A DNA stretch of 64,000 nt from Paraclostridium sordellii (GTDB lineage: Bacteria; Bacillota; Clostridia; Peptostreptococcales; Peptostreptococcaceae), in the NCBI RefSeq assembly GCF_000953675.1, contig NZ_LN679999.1:1-64000 (forward strand). Reading direction: 5' to 3'. Under the pieces are notes generated by a model that saw only the letters and a program-made list of their open reading frames with translations, did not search any database and had not been told where the DNA came from. The translations under genes were made by a program, and so were the position numbers. Below, one piece after another: positions 28,158 to 37,397 of this stretch (positions within the stretch are counted from its first letter, which is position 1; each line of letters starts with the position of its first letter).

Positions 28158-28241
28158 ATGAATGATTTTTGTATTATGTGTGGGAAAAGATTAAATGAAA
28201 ATGGAGATTTAATTTGCATTAATTGCAAAGAGAAACTATAG
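28158..28241 (+). CDS. Tiny zinc-ribbon peptide
   Basis: 27 residues (MNDFCIMCGKRLNENGDLIC then INCKEKL): two CxxC pairs 14 residues apart make a minimal zinc ribbon. A strong TTAGGAGG precedes the ATG at 28158. It is followed closely by the XRE gene at 28252, so probably the first gene of that operon. Confidence 0.6.
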   Translation: MNDFCIMCGKRLNENGDLICINCKEKL

Positions 28242-28251
28242 GAGAAAAGTT

Positions 28252-28479
28252 ATGGAAAAGAAGAAATACTTAAAAGAAAATATAAAATATCTAAGAAATA
28301 AAAATAAATTATCATATGATAAATTTGCTACATATGTAAAGATATCTCGCTTTGCAATAGTTAATATTGAAAAAGGATTAACAGAAGATCCTTCGATAGT
28401 AACTATTATTGCAATTGCCAAAGCATTTGATATTACAGTAGGTGATTTACTGTATAAAGATTTGAAAGGGGGTGACTAA
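28252..28479 (+). CDS. XRE-family helix-turn-helix regulator
   Basis: 75 residues, one Cro/CI domain: LRNKNKLSYDKFATYVKISR, then AIVNIEKG and IAIAKAFDITVGDLLY. It lies in a string of three small genes before the adhesin gene and probably controls that operon. Confidence 0.8.
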   Translation: MEKKKYLKENIKYLRNKNKLSYDKFATYVKISRFAIVNIEKGLTEDPSIVTIIAIAKAFDITVGDLLYKDLKGGD

Positions 28480-28481
28480 AG

Positions 28482-28712
28482 TTGGAGGATATAAAAAAGG
28501 AGATAAAATTATCTAGCAATCTAAACAACTATAAAAATCAATACAATTTATCTATCCCTAAAATGTGTAAAATTTTCAATATGAATTATCAAAGAATAAA
28601 AGATATTTTGGATAGAAAACAAATAGGAAAGGTACGAACTATTGAAAAAATAGCACACACTTTAGATTTAACTATAGATAAGTTATTGTTTGAAGATATT
28701 AACTTTAGTTAG
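28482..28712 (+). CDS. Second small XRE-like regulator
   Basis: 76 residues from a TTG at 28482 behind AAAGGGGGTGA, two bases after the previous stop. The fold pattern is again Cro/CI-like (YNLSIPKMCKIFNMNYQRIK; EKIAHTLDLTIDKLLF). The tandem XRE pair just before a large surface protein suggests dedicated control of adhesin or transfer expression. Confidence 0.7.
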   Translation: MEDIKKEIKLSSNLNNYKNQYNLSIPKMCKIFNMNYQRIKDILDRKQIGKVRTIEKIAHTLDLTIDKLLFEDINFS

Positions 28713-28727
28713 AAAGGAGATAGATAA

Positions 28728-31700
28728 ATGGTTTTAAAGAAATTTAAACAAAAATTAGGAAAGATAACTAATAGTAAATACATGAAAAAAGTTTCATGTA
28801 TAACCTTAGCATCAGCCCTTGTGATTAATACTATGGGTGGAACTATAAGTGCTTTTGCAGAAGAAATACAAAGCAAAAGTTCTAGAAGTTTAAATGTAAG
28901 GCAGGATGGTTCGCCAATGAGTTTTGTTGGAGATAGGCATGGTAACTTTCTAACATTTCCAAAGCTTAGAATGGGAGATGGGAGATTTGCCTATTGTATG
29001 GAGCATAATAAACCGACACCTAATCCTAGTGGTGTAAATTATTCTGAAGGAAGAGAATTAGATAATGGTGTAAAATATATCTTAGAATATGAACCTAATA
29101 CTGGTAGTGCCGATAAGGACTATTACATTAAGGCGGCAGCCTTAAAATATTATTTAGGGCAAATTCAATGGATTAATTATGCTGTAACAGGTACAGATAT
29201 AAGAGATCATATTTTAAATTTAGTTGCAGAAGCAAAAGGAACTACACTTAGAAACCTTATAAATGAAGATAGTAACATTGAGATTTTAAATGAAGATCAA
29301 GATAGTATAGACATAAAAGATAAAAGTTCAGATGCAAAACCTATAAATGAAGAAGAATCGTCAAATGATAATTCAAATGAGGTTGTTGAAATCCATAAAA
29401 TGAATATAGGAAATGTAAAAGCAATGCCTAGAAGTAGTGTTTCAATAACGGCAAGTCCTCGTACACAAGACTTTAAAATAGTTGGAGATAATTATGAAAC
29501 AGATTGGTACAATGTTTATATTCAAGGTGATTTAACAAGTTATAGGATGGATATAAAGGGGCAACCTAATGGAACTCAAATAATAAATCAAAATGGGCAA
29601 GTGGTAACAAGTTTAAGTAAAAATGATACAAAGTTTAAATTAAGAGTTCCTAAAGCTAATGCAAATGGTAATTTTACAGTTAAGGTACTTTTAAGAGGTA
29701 GTTTTTCAGATGAAAGAGCGGTAGAATTTATACCTAGCAATTCTAACTACCAAAAAGTTGCATCATTACAAGAAAGAAGTGTAAATGAAAATGACAGAGA
29801 TTATTTAACTGCTAACTTAATAGGAAACGGTGGACTTGAAGTAATTAAAAAGAGTGAAAATGGTAATGTACTTCAAGGAGCAGGCTTTAAATTAATGAAA
29901 AATGGAGCTGATGTTAGAGGGATACAAGAAACTGACGGAAACGGTAGAACTATTTTTAATGATTTAGCACCAGGTGAATATGATTTAGTCGAAGTAAAAG
30001 CTCCTACAGGTCATGTAATAAGTCATGCTAATACAAAAGTTACTGTTAATGCAGGAACAACAAGTACAATTGAAGTTTCAAATGAAGTAATCAAAGGGAA
30101 GGTACAAGTTTTAAAAGTTGATGAGGAAACAGGTCAACCTTTAAAGGGTGCAGAGTTTGATTTAAAGAATAAGGTTACTGGTAAGGTAGTTGAAAAATTA
30201 GTAACTGGTGAAGATGGTAAGGCATTAAGTTCTTTACATCCTTTCGGAGAATATGTTTTACAAGAAACAAAAGCCCCAGATAAATATACACTTAATGGTC
30301 AAGAACACTTTGTAACTATAAGTGAACATATGAAAACTATAGAGGTAACTGCAAAGAATAGAATTATAAAAGGAAAGATTGCAGTTGAAAAATCAGATAG
30401 TGAATTTGAAGATTTAAAACTTCAAGGTGTAGAGTTTGAAATATCTAATGAAGAAGGAAATGTCGTTGATAAGTTAGTAACTGATGAAAAAGGCAAGGCT
30501 ACTTCAAAATTATTAAACTATGGTAAGTATTTCTTAAAAGAAACTAAGACATTACCAACTCATATATTAAATCCTAAGATATATGAAGTTAATATAACAG
30601 AAGATGGAAAAGTATATAATTATGACATCAAAAATGATGTTATAAAAGGAAAAGTACAAATAGTAAAAGTTGATAAAGAAAATGAGGAAGTCCCTGTTAA
30701 AGGGGCTATTTTTGATGTTATCGCAACTAATGTATTTGGTGTAAAAACTGGTACAGTAGTTGATACGGTAACTACAGATAAAAATGGATTTGCTTTTACT
30801 AAGTATTTAAGAGCAGGAGATTATAAGATAATAGAAACAAAAGCACCCGAAGGGTACTGGCACTCTGAAAAAGAATATCCTGTATCTATAACAGAAAATG
30901 GTAAAGTAGAGGTAAAATATATATCAAATAAGCCGATACAAGCCAAATTAAGAGTTTTAAAGTCAGATAGCAAGGATAAACTACCTCTAGCGAATGCAGA
31001 GTTTAAAATCGTTGATAAAAAGACTGGAAAAGATGTAGAATTTACTGATTTCTTAGGTGGAATCATTCCTCATAAGAAAGCAGTTTTTAAAACGGATGAA
31101 AATGGGGAGTTTGTAACACCTCAACACTTAAAGTATGGAGAATACAAACTTGTTGAAGTAAAAGCTCCTGAAGGATATAACTTAGTAGAACCTATAGACT
31201 TCATAATAAATGAAGATATGAGTTTACAAGAAATAGAGTTATTAGGTACTATAACTACTCAAAAGGTAGAAGATACTAGAATAACTGGCAATATGGAACT
31301 TCTAAAGATTGATAGTGATACTAAAAAGCCTTTAGAAAATGTACAATTTAAAGTTACTTGTTTAGATGGTTTCATGAAAGATGAAACTTGGGACTTAAAA
31401 TCTAATAAAGATGGGAAAGTATCATTAAAAGATTTAGAGTACGGGAAGTATAAAATCAAAGAAGTTAAGACAATAGAAGGTTATGTTTTAAATGAAAAAC
31501 CTATAAACTTTGAAATAAAAGAAAATGGAAAAACTGTTAAGTTAGAAATGACTAACAAAATGATAAGAGGAAATGTAGAAGTTATAAAAATAGATAGTGA
31601 GAAACTATTTAATATGCCTCTTAAAGATGCTGAATTTACTATATACGATAAAGATGGTAAAGAATTAGATAAGTTAGTAACTAATATATTTGGTCATGCT

Positions 31701-32792
31701 AAGTCAAAAGACCTTCTATATGGTAGTTTCACTATGAAAGAAACTAAAGCTCCCGAAGGGTACAAGCCATCAGATACCGTATATGAAATAAATATAAGTC
31801 AAGATGGTCAAATAGTTAAATTCAATATAGAAAACAATGTTAAAAAGGGAAAAGTTGAAGTTATCAAAAAAGATGATAAGACTAATAAGAACTTAGCGGG
31901 TGCTGAGTTTACTATCTATGACAAAGATCATAAAGAATTAGAAAAATTAGTAACTGATAAAAATGGTTATGCTTCAAAAGACCTGAGATATGGTAGTTAC
32001 ACTATGCAAGAAACTAAAGCTCCTATAGGTTATGTCTTATCAGATAAAGTTTATGAAATAAATATAGACGAAGATGGTAAACTTATAACTTTTGAAATAC
32101 CTAATAGTATGATAGAGGGTGAAGTTGACTTCTCTAAAACAGATGTTTCAACTGGTGAAACTATAGAAGGTGCTAAGATTGAAATAGCTGGAGTATATGA
32201 AACTAATAAATATATAAAGATAGAATTTATTTCATCTAAAGAAGGTAACAAATTTAAAGTACCTTATGGTAAGTATGAAATAAGAGAAAAAGTTGCTCCT
32301 AATGGATATGTTTTAAGTGAAGAAGTAGGAACATTTGAAATAAAAGAAAATGGGGAAGTTGTAAAGGCTGAACTTAAAAACAAGAAAATAGAAGGTACAC
32401 TTAAGTTTGAAAAAATAGACTCTAAGACTAACGAAATTATAGAAGGGGCAAAAATAAAAGTTGAGTGTATAGAAGGGTTTAACAAAGGAAAAGTAATAGA
32501 CTTCACTTCTTCTAAAGCAGGAAATACTATAAATAATCTTTTAGCAGGCAAATATACTATTTCAGAGGTTACAGCACCAAAAGGGTATATAAAGACTAAT
32601 GAAGTAGGAACTTTTGAAATATCAGAAGATGGTCAAGTAGTTAAAGTTCAATTAGAGAATGATAAGATGATTGTGAATACTGTAAATCCAAAGACTGGGG
32701 ATACAGGAGAATTATTTATATCATTAGCGTTAGCTTTAGGGGCTTTAGTTTCATTATTAGTAATAAATATTAGAAGTAAAGAGGATGTTTAA
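28728..32792 (+). CDS. Sortase-anchored adhesin: thioester domain plus ten CnaB repeats
   Basis: 1354 residues. A signal peptide ends near AFAEE (about 46). An N-terminal thioester domain is indicated by FAYCMEH (Cys90) and GQIQW (Gln145/147), which form a Cys-Gln bond able to attach covalently to host or cell surfaces. A second beta region spans about 230-360. Then come ten CnaB/SpaA-type repeats of about 90 residues, each starting KGKV.V.K.D and containing GAEF, GxY and ETKAPEGY with the E of the isopeptide bond. The C-terminus is NPKTGDTGE, a hydrophobic helix and RSKEDV. NPKTG matches the (S/N/P)PxTG signal known for C. difficile sortase B. It opens the transfer region and may promote mating contact or host adhesion. 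Confidence 0.9.
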   Translation: MVLKKFKQKLGKITNSKYMKKVSCITLASALVINTMGGTISAFAEEIQSKSSRSLNVRQDGSPMSFVGDRHGNFLTFPKLRMGDGRFAYCMEHNKPTPNPSGVNYSEGRELDNGVKYILEYEPNTGSADKDYYIKAAALKYYLGQIQWINYAVTGTDIRDHILNLVAEAKGTTLRNLINEDSNIEILNEDQDSIDIKDKSSDAKPINEEESSNDNSNEVVEIHKMNIGNVKAMPRSSVSITASPRTQDFKIVGDNYETDWYNVYIQGDLTSYRMDIKGQPNGTQIINQNGQVVTSLSKNDTKFKLRVPKANANGNFTVKVLLRGSFSDERAVEFIPSNSNYQKVASLQERSVNENDRDYLTANLIGNGGLEVIKKSENGNVLQGAGFKLMKNGADVRGIQETDGNGRTIFNDLAPGEYDLVEVKAPTGHVISHANTKVTVNAGTTSTIEVSNEVIKGKVQVLKVDEETGQPLKGAEFDLKNKVTGKVVEKLVTGEDGKALSSLHPFGEYVLQETKAPDKYTLNGQEHFVTISEHMKTIEVTAKNRIIKGKIAVEKSDSEFEDLKLQGVEFEISNEEGNVVDKLVTDEKGKATSKLLNYGKYFLKETKTLPTHILNPKIYEVNITEDGKVYNYDIKNDVIKGKVQIVKVDKENEEVPVKGAIFDVIATNVFGVKTGTVVDTVTTDKNGFAFTKYLRAGDYKIIETKAPEGYWHSEKEYPVSITENGKVEVKYISNKPIQAKLRVLKSDSKDKLPLANAEFKIVDKKTGKDVEFTDFLGGIIPHKKAVFKTDENGEFVTPQHLKYGEYKLVEVKAPEGYNLVEPIDFIINEDMSLQEIELLGTITTQKVEDTRITGNMELLKIDSDTKKPLENVQFKVTCLDGFMKDETWDLKSNKDGKVSLKDLEYGKYKIKEVKTIEGYVLNEKPINFEIKENGKTVKLEMTNKMIRGNVEVIKIDSEKLFNMPLKDAEFTIYDKDGKELDKLVTNIFGHAKSKDLLYGSFTMKETKAPEGYKPSDTVYEINISQDGQIVKFNIENNVKKGKVEVIKKDDKTNKNLAGAEFTIYDKDHKELEKLVTDKNGYASKDLRYGSYTMQETKAPIGYVLSDKVYEINIDEDGKLITFEIPNSMIEGEVDFSKTDVSTGETIEGAKIEIAGVYETNKYIKIEFISSKEGNKFKVPYGKYEIREKVAPNGYVLSEEVGTFEIKENGEVVKAELKNKKIEGTLKFEKIDSKTNEIIEGAKIKVECIEGFNKGKVIDFTSSKAGNTINNLLAGKYTISEVTAPKGYIKTNEVGTFEISEDGQVVKVQLENDKMIVNTVNPKTGDTGELFISLALALGALVSLLVINIRSKEDV

Positions 32793-32805
32793 TAATAAAG
32801 AAAGG

Positions 32806-32830
32806 GGGAGAGTAGAAATACTCTCTCTTT
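32806..32830 (+). terminator. Hairpin after the adhesin gene
   Basis: GGAGAGTA and TACTCTCTC arms with a short T-run, between the adhesin and the next gene. Confidence 0.6.
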
Positions 32831-32852
32831 TATACTTATATGAGGTGATAAA

Positions 32853-33176
32853 GTGATAAAAGTATATATTGACGAGGTAAAAGGGATATTTGAATTAGAA
32901 CATAATATGTGTTGTAGAGAGCAGTTGGTAAATGAATTAACTAAAATATTAGATATTATTATTGTCGATTGTGAAATAAAAGAAAAATTAGAATATAAAA
33001 ATAAAACTTTAAAAGAAAAAGAAATATTAACTGTAAATTTGAGACAATTAATAATTAATCAAATATTAAAAATGGATTGCTCTTGTATAGAGTATTTAAG
33101 TAATAAAGAGAAACACATAAAAGATATACCATGTGAGTACTGTAAAGAAATAAACTGCAGTGAATGTATCAAATAA
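32853..33176 (+). CDS. Hypothetical cysteine-rich protein
   Basis: 107 residues, helical, with cysteines near the N-terminus (CC) and clustered at the end (CSCIEY, CEYCKEINCSECIK), which could bind a metal. The ATG follows TGAGGTGA. It lies in the transfer region between adhesin and topoisomerase. No family recognised. Confidence 0.55.
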   Translation: MIKVYIDEVKGIFELEHNMCCREQLVNELTKILDIIIVDCEIKEKLEYKNKTLKEKEILTVNLRQLIINQILKMDCSCIEYLSNKEKHIKDIPCEYCKEINCSECIK

Positions 33177-33234
33177 AAGTTTCTAGTAATCCAATCATAA
33201 GTAGTATAATTAAATTTGATTGGAGGAGATGCAA

Positions 33235-33852
33235 ATGAACTGTAGAGGCAAAGAAACTCGCAGAAAAATTATACAAAATTATGAAATAAAACCTATTGCT
33301 CATATAAAATTGATTTCGGGTAGAAAAGTAAGAAGTTATGCAGGACATGAAATTACAGATAGTTATTATGTTTTTGACTGCAAGCATAGAATCACAGGTG
33401 AAAAAGATGTTATACAGTGTGGAGAGCCAGTAGCTAAGGATTTTCTGGAATTAATACAATCAGACCCACTTCCAATATTTAATCCTCTATCGGAAGATGG
33501 GAAATTATGTGTAGATAGTATCAATCTAAGAAATAGAAATGCAAAAACATCTTTAAAAAAGTGGAACCTAGCAGCAAAACAGCTATACAATGCTATAATG
33601 ATACTTATAGTAGCATGGGATGCAAAGCCAAATACACCTCTATTTAAAATGAAAGAAGATTCAGAAAAATATTATGGATGTACACCTTATATTTCAAGAA
33701 TAAAGCCAATTAACAATATATTAAAAAGTAAAAACCTTACAATTAGTAATGTAATAGAAAAGCTATCAGAAAATAATAATTTAAAAAAATATGAATTTAA
33801 TTTATTAAATGATATTCTAGAATCACAAGGAGAAAAATCATTCTTAATATAA
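33235..33852 (+). CDS. Hypothetical conjugation-region protein
   Basis: 205 residues from the ATG at 33235, 9 bases after GGAGG; the frame open from 33220 starts inside the ribosome binding site. An N-terminal beta-rich part with HRITGEKDVIQCG and a helical C-terminal part. No family recognised. A terminator (33854-33885, AAAAAAGGAGAGTA arms) follows. Confidence 0.6.
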   Translation: MNCRGKETRRKIIQNYEIKPIAHIKLISGRKVRSYAGHEITDSYYVFDCKHRITGEKDVIQCGEPVAKDFLELIQSDPLPIFNPLSEDGKLCVDSINLRNRNAKTSLKKWNLAAKQLYNAIMILIVAWDAKPNTPLFKMKEDSEKYYGCTPYISRIKPINNILKSKNLTISNVIEKLSENNNLKKYEFNLLNDILESQGEKSFLI

Positions 33853-33853
33853 T

Positions 33854-33885
33854 AAAAAAGGAGAGTATATATACTCTCCTTTTTT
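33854..33885. terminator. Terminator before topB
   Basis: AAAAAAGGAGAGTATA pairs with TATACTCTCCTTTTTT; T-run on both strands. Confidence 0.85.
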
Positions 33886-33969
33886 ATTTAAGTGAGGGAA
33901 TTAAATATGTAGTTTAGAATAAAATTTAATAAAGTTATGTAAACAAAATATAGAAAGGAAAAATTAAAA

Positions 33970-36072
33970 ATGAAAAAAGTAATAATAGCTGAAAAGCCAA
34001 ACATAGGAACCACTATTGTAAGAGCTATAGGTGGTAATTTTGAAAAGAAATCGGGATATTTTGAAAATGAAAACTACATAGTAACCTTTGGTTATGGTCA
34101 CTTATTTGAATTATACTCAATGGGTGACTATTTAAATGCAAAAATTAGATGGCATTTAGAACAATTACCATTTGTACCTAGTGAATACCAGTTTAAATTA
34201 AAGGAAACTAATGGAGAAGTAGATAAAGGTATTGAAAAGCAGTTTAATACTATTAAAAAGTTAGTTAATAGAAAAGATGTAGACACTATAATAAACTGTT
34301 GTGATGCCGATCGTGAAGGTCAAGTTATAGGTCATCTAATAATATCTAAGGCTTTAGAAAGTAATAAGCCTATAAAGAGGTTATGGTTACCAGAACAAAC
34401 AGAAGAAAGTATCAGAGAAGGCTTAAATAACTTAAAAGATGATAGTGAGTATAGGAATTTGCTTGATGAAGGGCTTGTAAGAACTTATGTAGATTGGTTA
34501 TATGGAATAAACTTAACTCAATTAGTGAGTTGTAAAAAAGGAACTTTATTACCAGTTGGGAGAGTAATAATTCCTATAGTTGAAGTAATTGAAAAGAGAG
34601 ATAGACAAATAGAAAACTTTGTTCCAACTACATATTATCAAGCGGAGCTTACTATTATAAAAGATGATACAAGTATAAAGCTAACTATAGATGAAAAATT
34701 TGAAAATGAAAGTGATTGTAAGGCATTAGTAGAGAAATTAAAAGGGAAAAGGATATTTGTTAAGGAGATAGAAAAGAAAGATGTTATAAAGCAACCTAAG
34801 AAGTTGTTTTCACTAGATAAATTACAAAATAAACTATCTAAAAACTTTAAACTAAGTGCTAGTGAAAGTTTAAAGATAATTCAAGGTCTTTATGAAAAAG
34901 GATATGTAACCTATCCTCGTACTAATACAGAGTATTTAGCAGAAGAAGAAAAGGACAAGGTTAAGAAGATCATAGATGCTTTTAACAAAGATAGCATACT
35001 AGAGTTTAAGGATAAGAAAACAATATTTGATAGTTCTAAAATAGAGAGCCATTCGGCTATAATACCAACTACTAAAGTTGCTAGTGATCTACAAGGTATG
35101 GAACTTAATGTGTATAACACTATAGTAAATAGGTTTTTATCAAATTTCCTAGTGGAAAATACTATTCTTTCCGAAACTAATATAATATTTGACTTTGAAG
35201 GATATTTATTAAAAATAAAAGGAACTGCAATCAAGCAAAAAGGTTTTTTAGTATTTGAAAATGATATGAAAGAAAAATCTATACCTAACTTTGAAAAAGG
35301 TGAAATTATAGAGCCTAATGTTGAGCCTGTAGAAAAGCAGACACAACCTCCTAAACATATTACATTGCCAGAACTAAATAACTACCTTAAAAATCCATTT
35401 AAGAAGGATGATATGACAGATGATGAAGAATATTCACTTATGTTACAAGGGGTTGAAATAGGAACTGTTGCAACTCGTGGAGATATAATTGAAAAGTCAT
35501 GTAAGAATGGATATATAGTTGAGAAAAAAGGAACTTTCTATATTGGAGAAAAAGGAAAAGAACTTATAAAAGCACTTAATGATTTGAAAATAGATATGTA
35601 TAAAGATAAGACTGTTGAGTTATCTAAAATACTAAAAAAAGTATACACACAAGAGTTAACAAAAGATGAAGCGATGAAGATATACTCACAAGATTTAATT
35701 AATACAGTAAATAATGCAAAATCAATAAGTGTAGATAAAATAGAAGTTCCTAAGATAGAAAGAGAGATTATAGGTAAATGTCCTAAGTGTTGTAAAAATG
35801 TATATGAAAGTGAAAAGTCATTCTATTGTGAAGGATATAAAGATAATCCAAAATGTAATTTCACTTTATGGAAAAATGATAAATTCTTTGAGAGCAAAGG
35901 AAAGAAACTTACTAAAACAATAGCAAAAGCACTACTTAAAGATAATAAGAGTAAAGTAAGTGGACTTAAAAAGAAAGATGGATCAGGAACATATACGGCA
36001 ATAATTTCTATGGAAGTTGGAGAGAAATACACTAATTTTAAAATGACTTTTGATACTAAAAAGAAGAATTAA
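33970..36072 (+). CDS. topB: DNA topoisomerase III
   Basis: 700 residues, type IA topoisomerase. Toprim motifs: IIAEKPNIG at the start and CDADREGQVIGH (the metal-binding DxDxE-like element). The catalytic tyrosine lies in YVTYPRTNTEYL at about residue 313. C-terminal zinc finger from about 600 (GKCPKCCKNVYESEKSFYCE). It cuts one strand through a 5' phosphotyrosine and passes another through. TopB enzymes are typical of conjugative elements, where they may resolve transferred or replicating DNA. AGAAAGG precedes the ATG. The enzyme belongs to the element-borne group rather than the chromosomal TopA. Confidence 0.95.
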   Translation: MKKVIIAEKPNIGTTIVRAIGGNFEKKSGYFENENYIVTFGYGHLFELYSMGDYLNAKIRWHLEQLPFVPSEYQFKLKETNGEVDKGIEKQFNTIKKLVNRKDVDTIINCCDADREGQVIGHLIISKALESNKPIKRLWLPEQTEESIREGLNNLKDDSEYRNLLDEGLVRTYVDWLYGINLTQLVSCKKGTLLPVGRVIIPIVEVIEKRDRQIENFVPTTYYQAELTIIKDDTSIKLTIDEKFENESDCKALVEKLKGKRIFVKEIEKKDVIKQPKKLFSLDKLQNKLSKNFKLSASESLKIIQGLYEKGYVTYPRTNTEYLAEEEKDKVKKIIDAFNKDSILEFKDKKTIFDSSKIESHSAIIPTTKVASDLQGMELNVYNTIVNRFLSNFLVENTILSETNIIFDFEGYLLKIKGTAIKQKGFLVFENDMKEKSIPNFEKGEIIEPNVEPVEKQTQPPKHITLPELNNYLKNPFKKDDMTDDEEYSLMLQGVEIGTVATRGDIIEKSCKNGYIVEKKGTFYIGEKGKELIKALNDLKIDMYKDKTVELSKILKKVYTQELTKDEAMKIYSQDLINTVNNAKSISVDKIEVPKIEREIIGKCPKCCKNVYESEKSFYCEGYKDNPKCNFTLWKNDKFFESKGKKLTKTIAKALLKDNKSKVSGLKKKDGSGTYTAIISMEVGEKYTNFKMTFDTKKKN

Positions 36073-36210
36073 GATAAAAAAGAAATAACAATTTAGTTAA
36101 GTTCTTTTTTTATGCTGAAATTTAAAGGATTTTATTTAAAAGCATAGAATTATTTGAAAAATACAAGATAATTTAGGTTACAACAAATCACAATTAAAGG
36201 AGACTGCATT

Positions 36211-36714
36211 ATGAATATTATTCAGTTATATTCAGCATATTTAGATAAGAGTTTTGAATCCTTTTTAAATCACATTCTAAGATATTCTAAGGGAATATAT
36301 GTATTTAACGATACTAAGAATTACTTAAAGAAAAGTGATTTAGAAGAAATTAAGAATAGCTTTTACAAAACATATACAAATAGAACTGCGATACATCAAG
36401 ATGTTTTTATTATTGATAAAAAGTATTTAGCAAAATATGGACTGTATAGTTATATCACAAAATCAGTAGATAATAATAAATTAATTGAAATTGTGCGAAG
36501 CACTATGGAAGATGTAAAAAATCCTAAAGATTTGGTTTGGCTTGCATGTATTAAAAATGACTATAATAATGTGAAAATCCATATAGGATCATGTAATCCA
36601 AAATTGAAATATAGAAAGCAGTCAAAGCCTTCCGAAGATATTAGATATATGAAAAGTATATTTGTTCAATATATTGAAGAAATTAACAATGAAATAGATA
36701 AAATAAGTATATAG
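36211..36714 (+). CDS. Relaxase-like protein without the catalytic histidine triad
   Basis: 167 residues. The stretch LVWLACIKNDYNNVKIHIGS and following, ending YMKSIFVQYIEEIN, aligns with the relaxase at 50727-51887 around its active site (LWSGAIHYNTDNIHIHVAIC, MKSKFINHL). The relaxase HIH is here KIH: only His124 is kept, and the upstream region is much shorter. I infer a derived MobL-fold protein, perhaps a relaxosome regulator or single-strand binder. AAGGAG precedes the ATG. A terminator (36713-36745) follows. Confidence 0.5.
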   Translation: MNIIQLYSAYLDKSFESFLNHILRYSKGIYVFNDTKNYLKKSDLEEIKNSFYKTYTNRTAIHQDVFIIDKKYLAKYGLYSYITKSVDNNKLIEIVRSTMEDVKNPKDLVWLACIKNDYNNVKIHIGSCNPKLKYRKQSKPSEDIRYMKSIFVQYIEEINNEIDKISI

Positions 36715-36745
36715 AGAGTCTATACAAAGTGTATAGACTCTTTTT
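36713..36745 (+). terminator. Intrinsic terminator
   Basis: AGAGTCTATAC and GTATAGACTCT arms with six Ts. Confidence 0.85.
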
Positions 36746-36785
36746 TAATAAAAAAATAATTTAGAAAAAGAAAGGAAATTTAGTT

Positions 36786-36950
36786 ATGGCAATTGATAAA
36801 AAATTAAAGAAAAAAGTAATTTCCATGATGGAAGTTTTAGACATAGACTATGAAGATTGGTTAAATGAACAACATAAAAAGTTTAAAGAAGATAGAGAAG
36901 ATGAATATGATGAAAAAGCAATTGAAATGTATAAATTATTAAATCAATAA
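36786..36950 (+). CDS. Small charged protein
   Basis: 54 residues (MAIDKKLKKKVISMMEVLDI, then a Glu/Lys/Asp-rich helix). GAAAGG lies before the ATG at 36786. No family recognised; it is in the transfer operon just ahead of the pilin gene. Two small hairpins (about 36980-37035) follow. Confidence 0.6.
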   Translation: MAIDKKLKKKVISMMEVLDIDYEDWLNEQHKKFKEDREDEYDEKAIEMYKLLNQ

Positions 36951-37089
36951 TATAAAACTATAAAAATATATAAACAAAGTACAGTACCTATTTAGGTGCT
37001 TTTTTAATGCAAAAAAAGCATATTTATGCTTTTTAAAATAAATAAAATTTAGGTATTTCTCATAAATGAGAATAGAAAGGAGACCAATT

Positions 37090-37320
37090 ATGGTTCAAAA
37101 TTTAATTAACTTTTTAAATAATTTAGTTTCACAAGGAAAAACTTTACTTCCTTACCTAGCAATAGGAGCAGTTTTAATAGGAGCCTACTTACATACTACA
37201 GGAGGTAGAGAAGGTTTAGATAAGGCTAAAAAATGGTACATTGGGGCAGCGGTAGGGCTTGTAATAGGATTAGGAGCTAACGCTATTGTTGAGTTAATAC
37301 AAACTAATATATCATTCTAG
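37090..37320 (+). CDS. VirB2/TrbC-like pilin candidate
   Basis: 76 residues from the ATG at 37090 behind AAAGGAG. Two hydrophobic helices (about 19-38 and 48-68) are separated by a short loop TTGGREGLDKAKKW, the layout of VirB2-type small membrane proteins. It directly precedes virD4 in the operon, as in other Gram-positive T4SS loci. A terminator-like hairpin (37321-37375) follows but the operon probably continues. Confidence 0.7.
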   Translation: MVQNLINFLNNLVSQGKTLLPYLAIGAVLIGAYLHTTGGREGLDKAKKWYIGAAVGLVIGLGANAIVELIQTNISF

Positions 37321-37397
37321 TATTAAACAGAAGATAGTTATTATATTTTTAATAATTATCTTCTATATTTTCTTATTAATAAAGAAGGTGATTTTTA

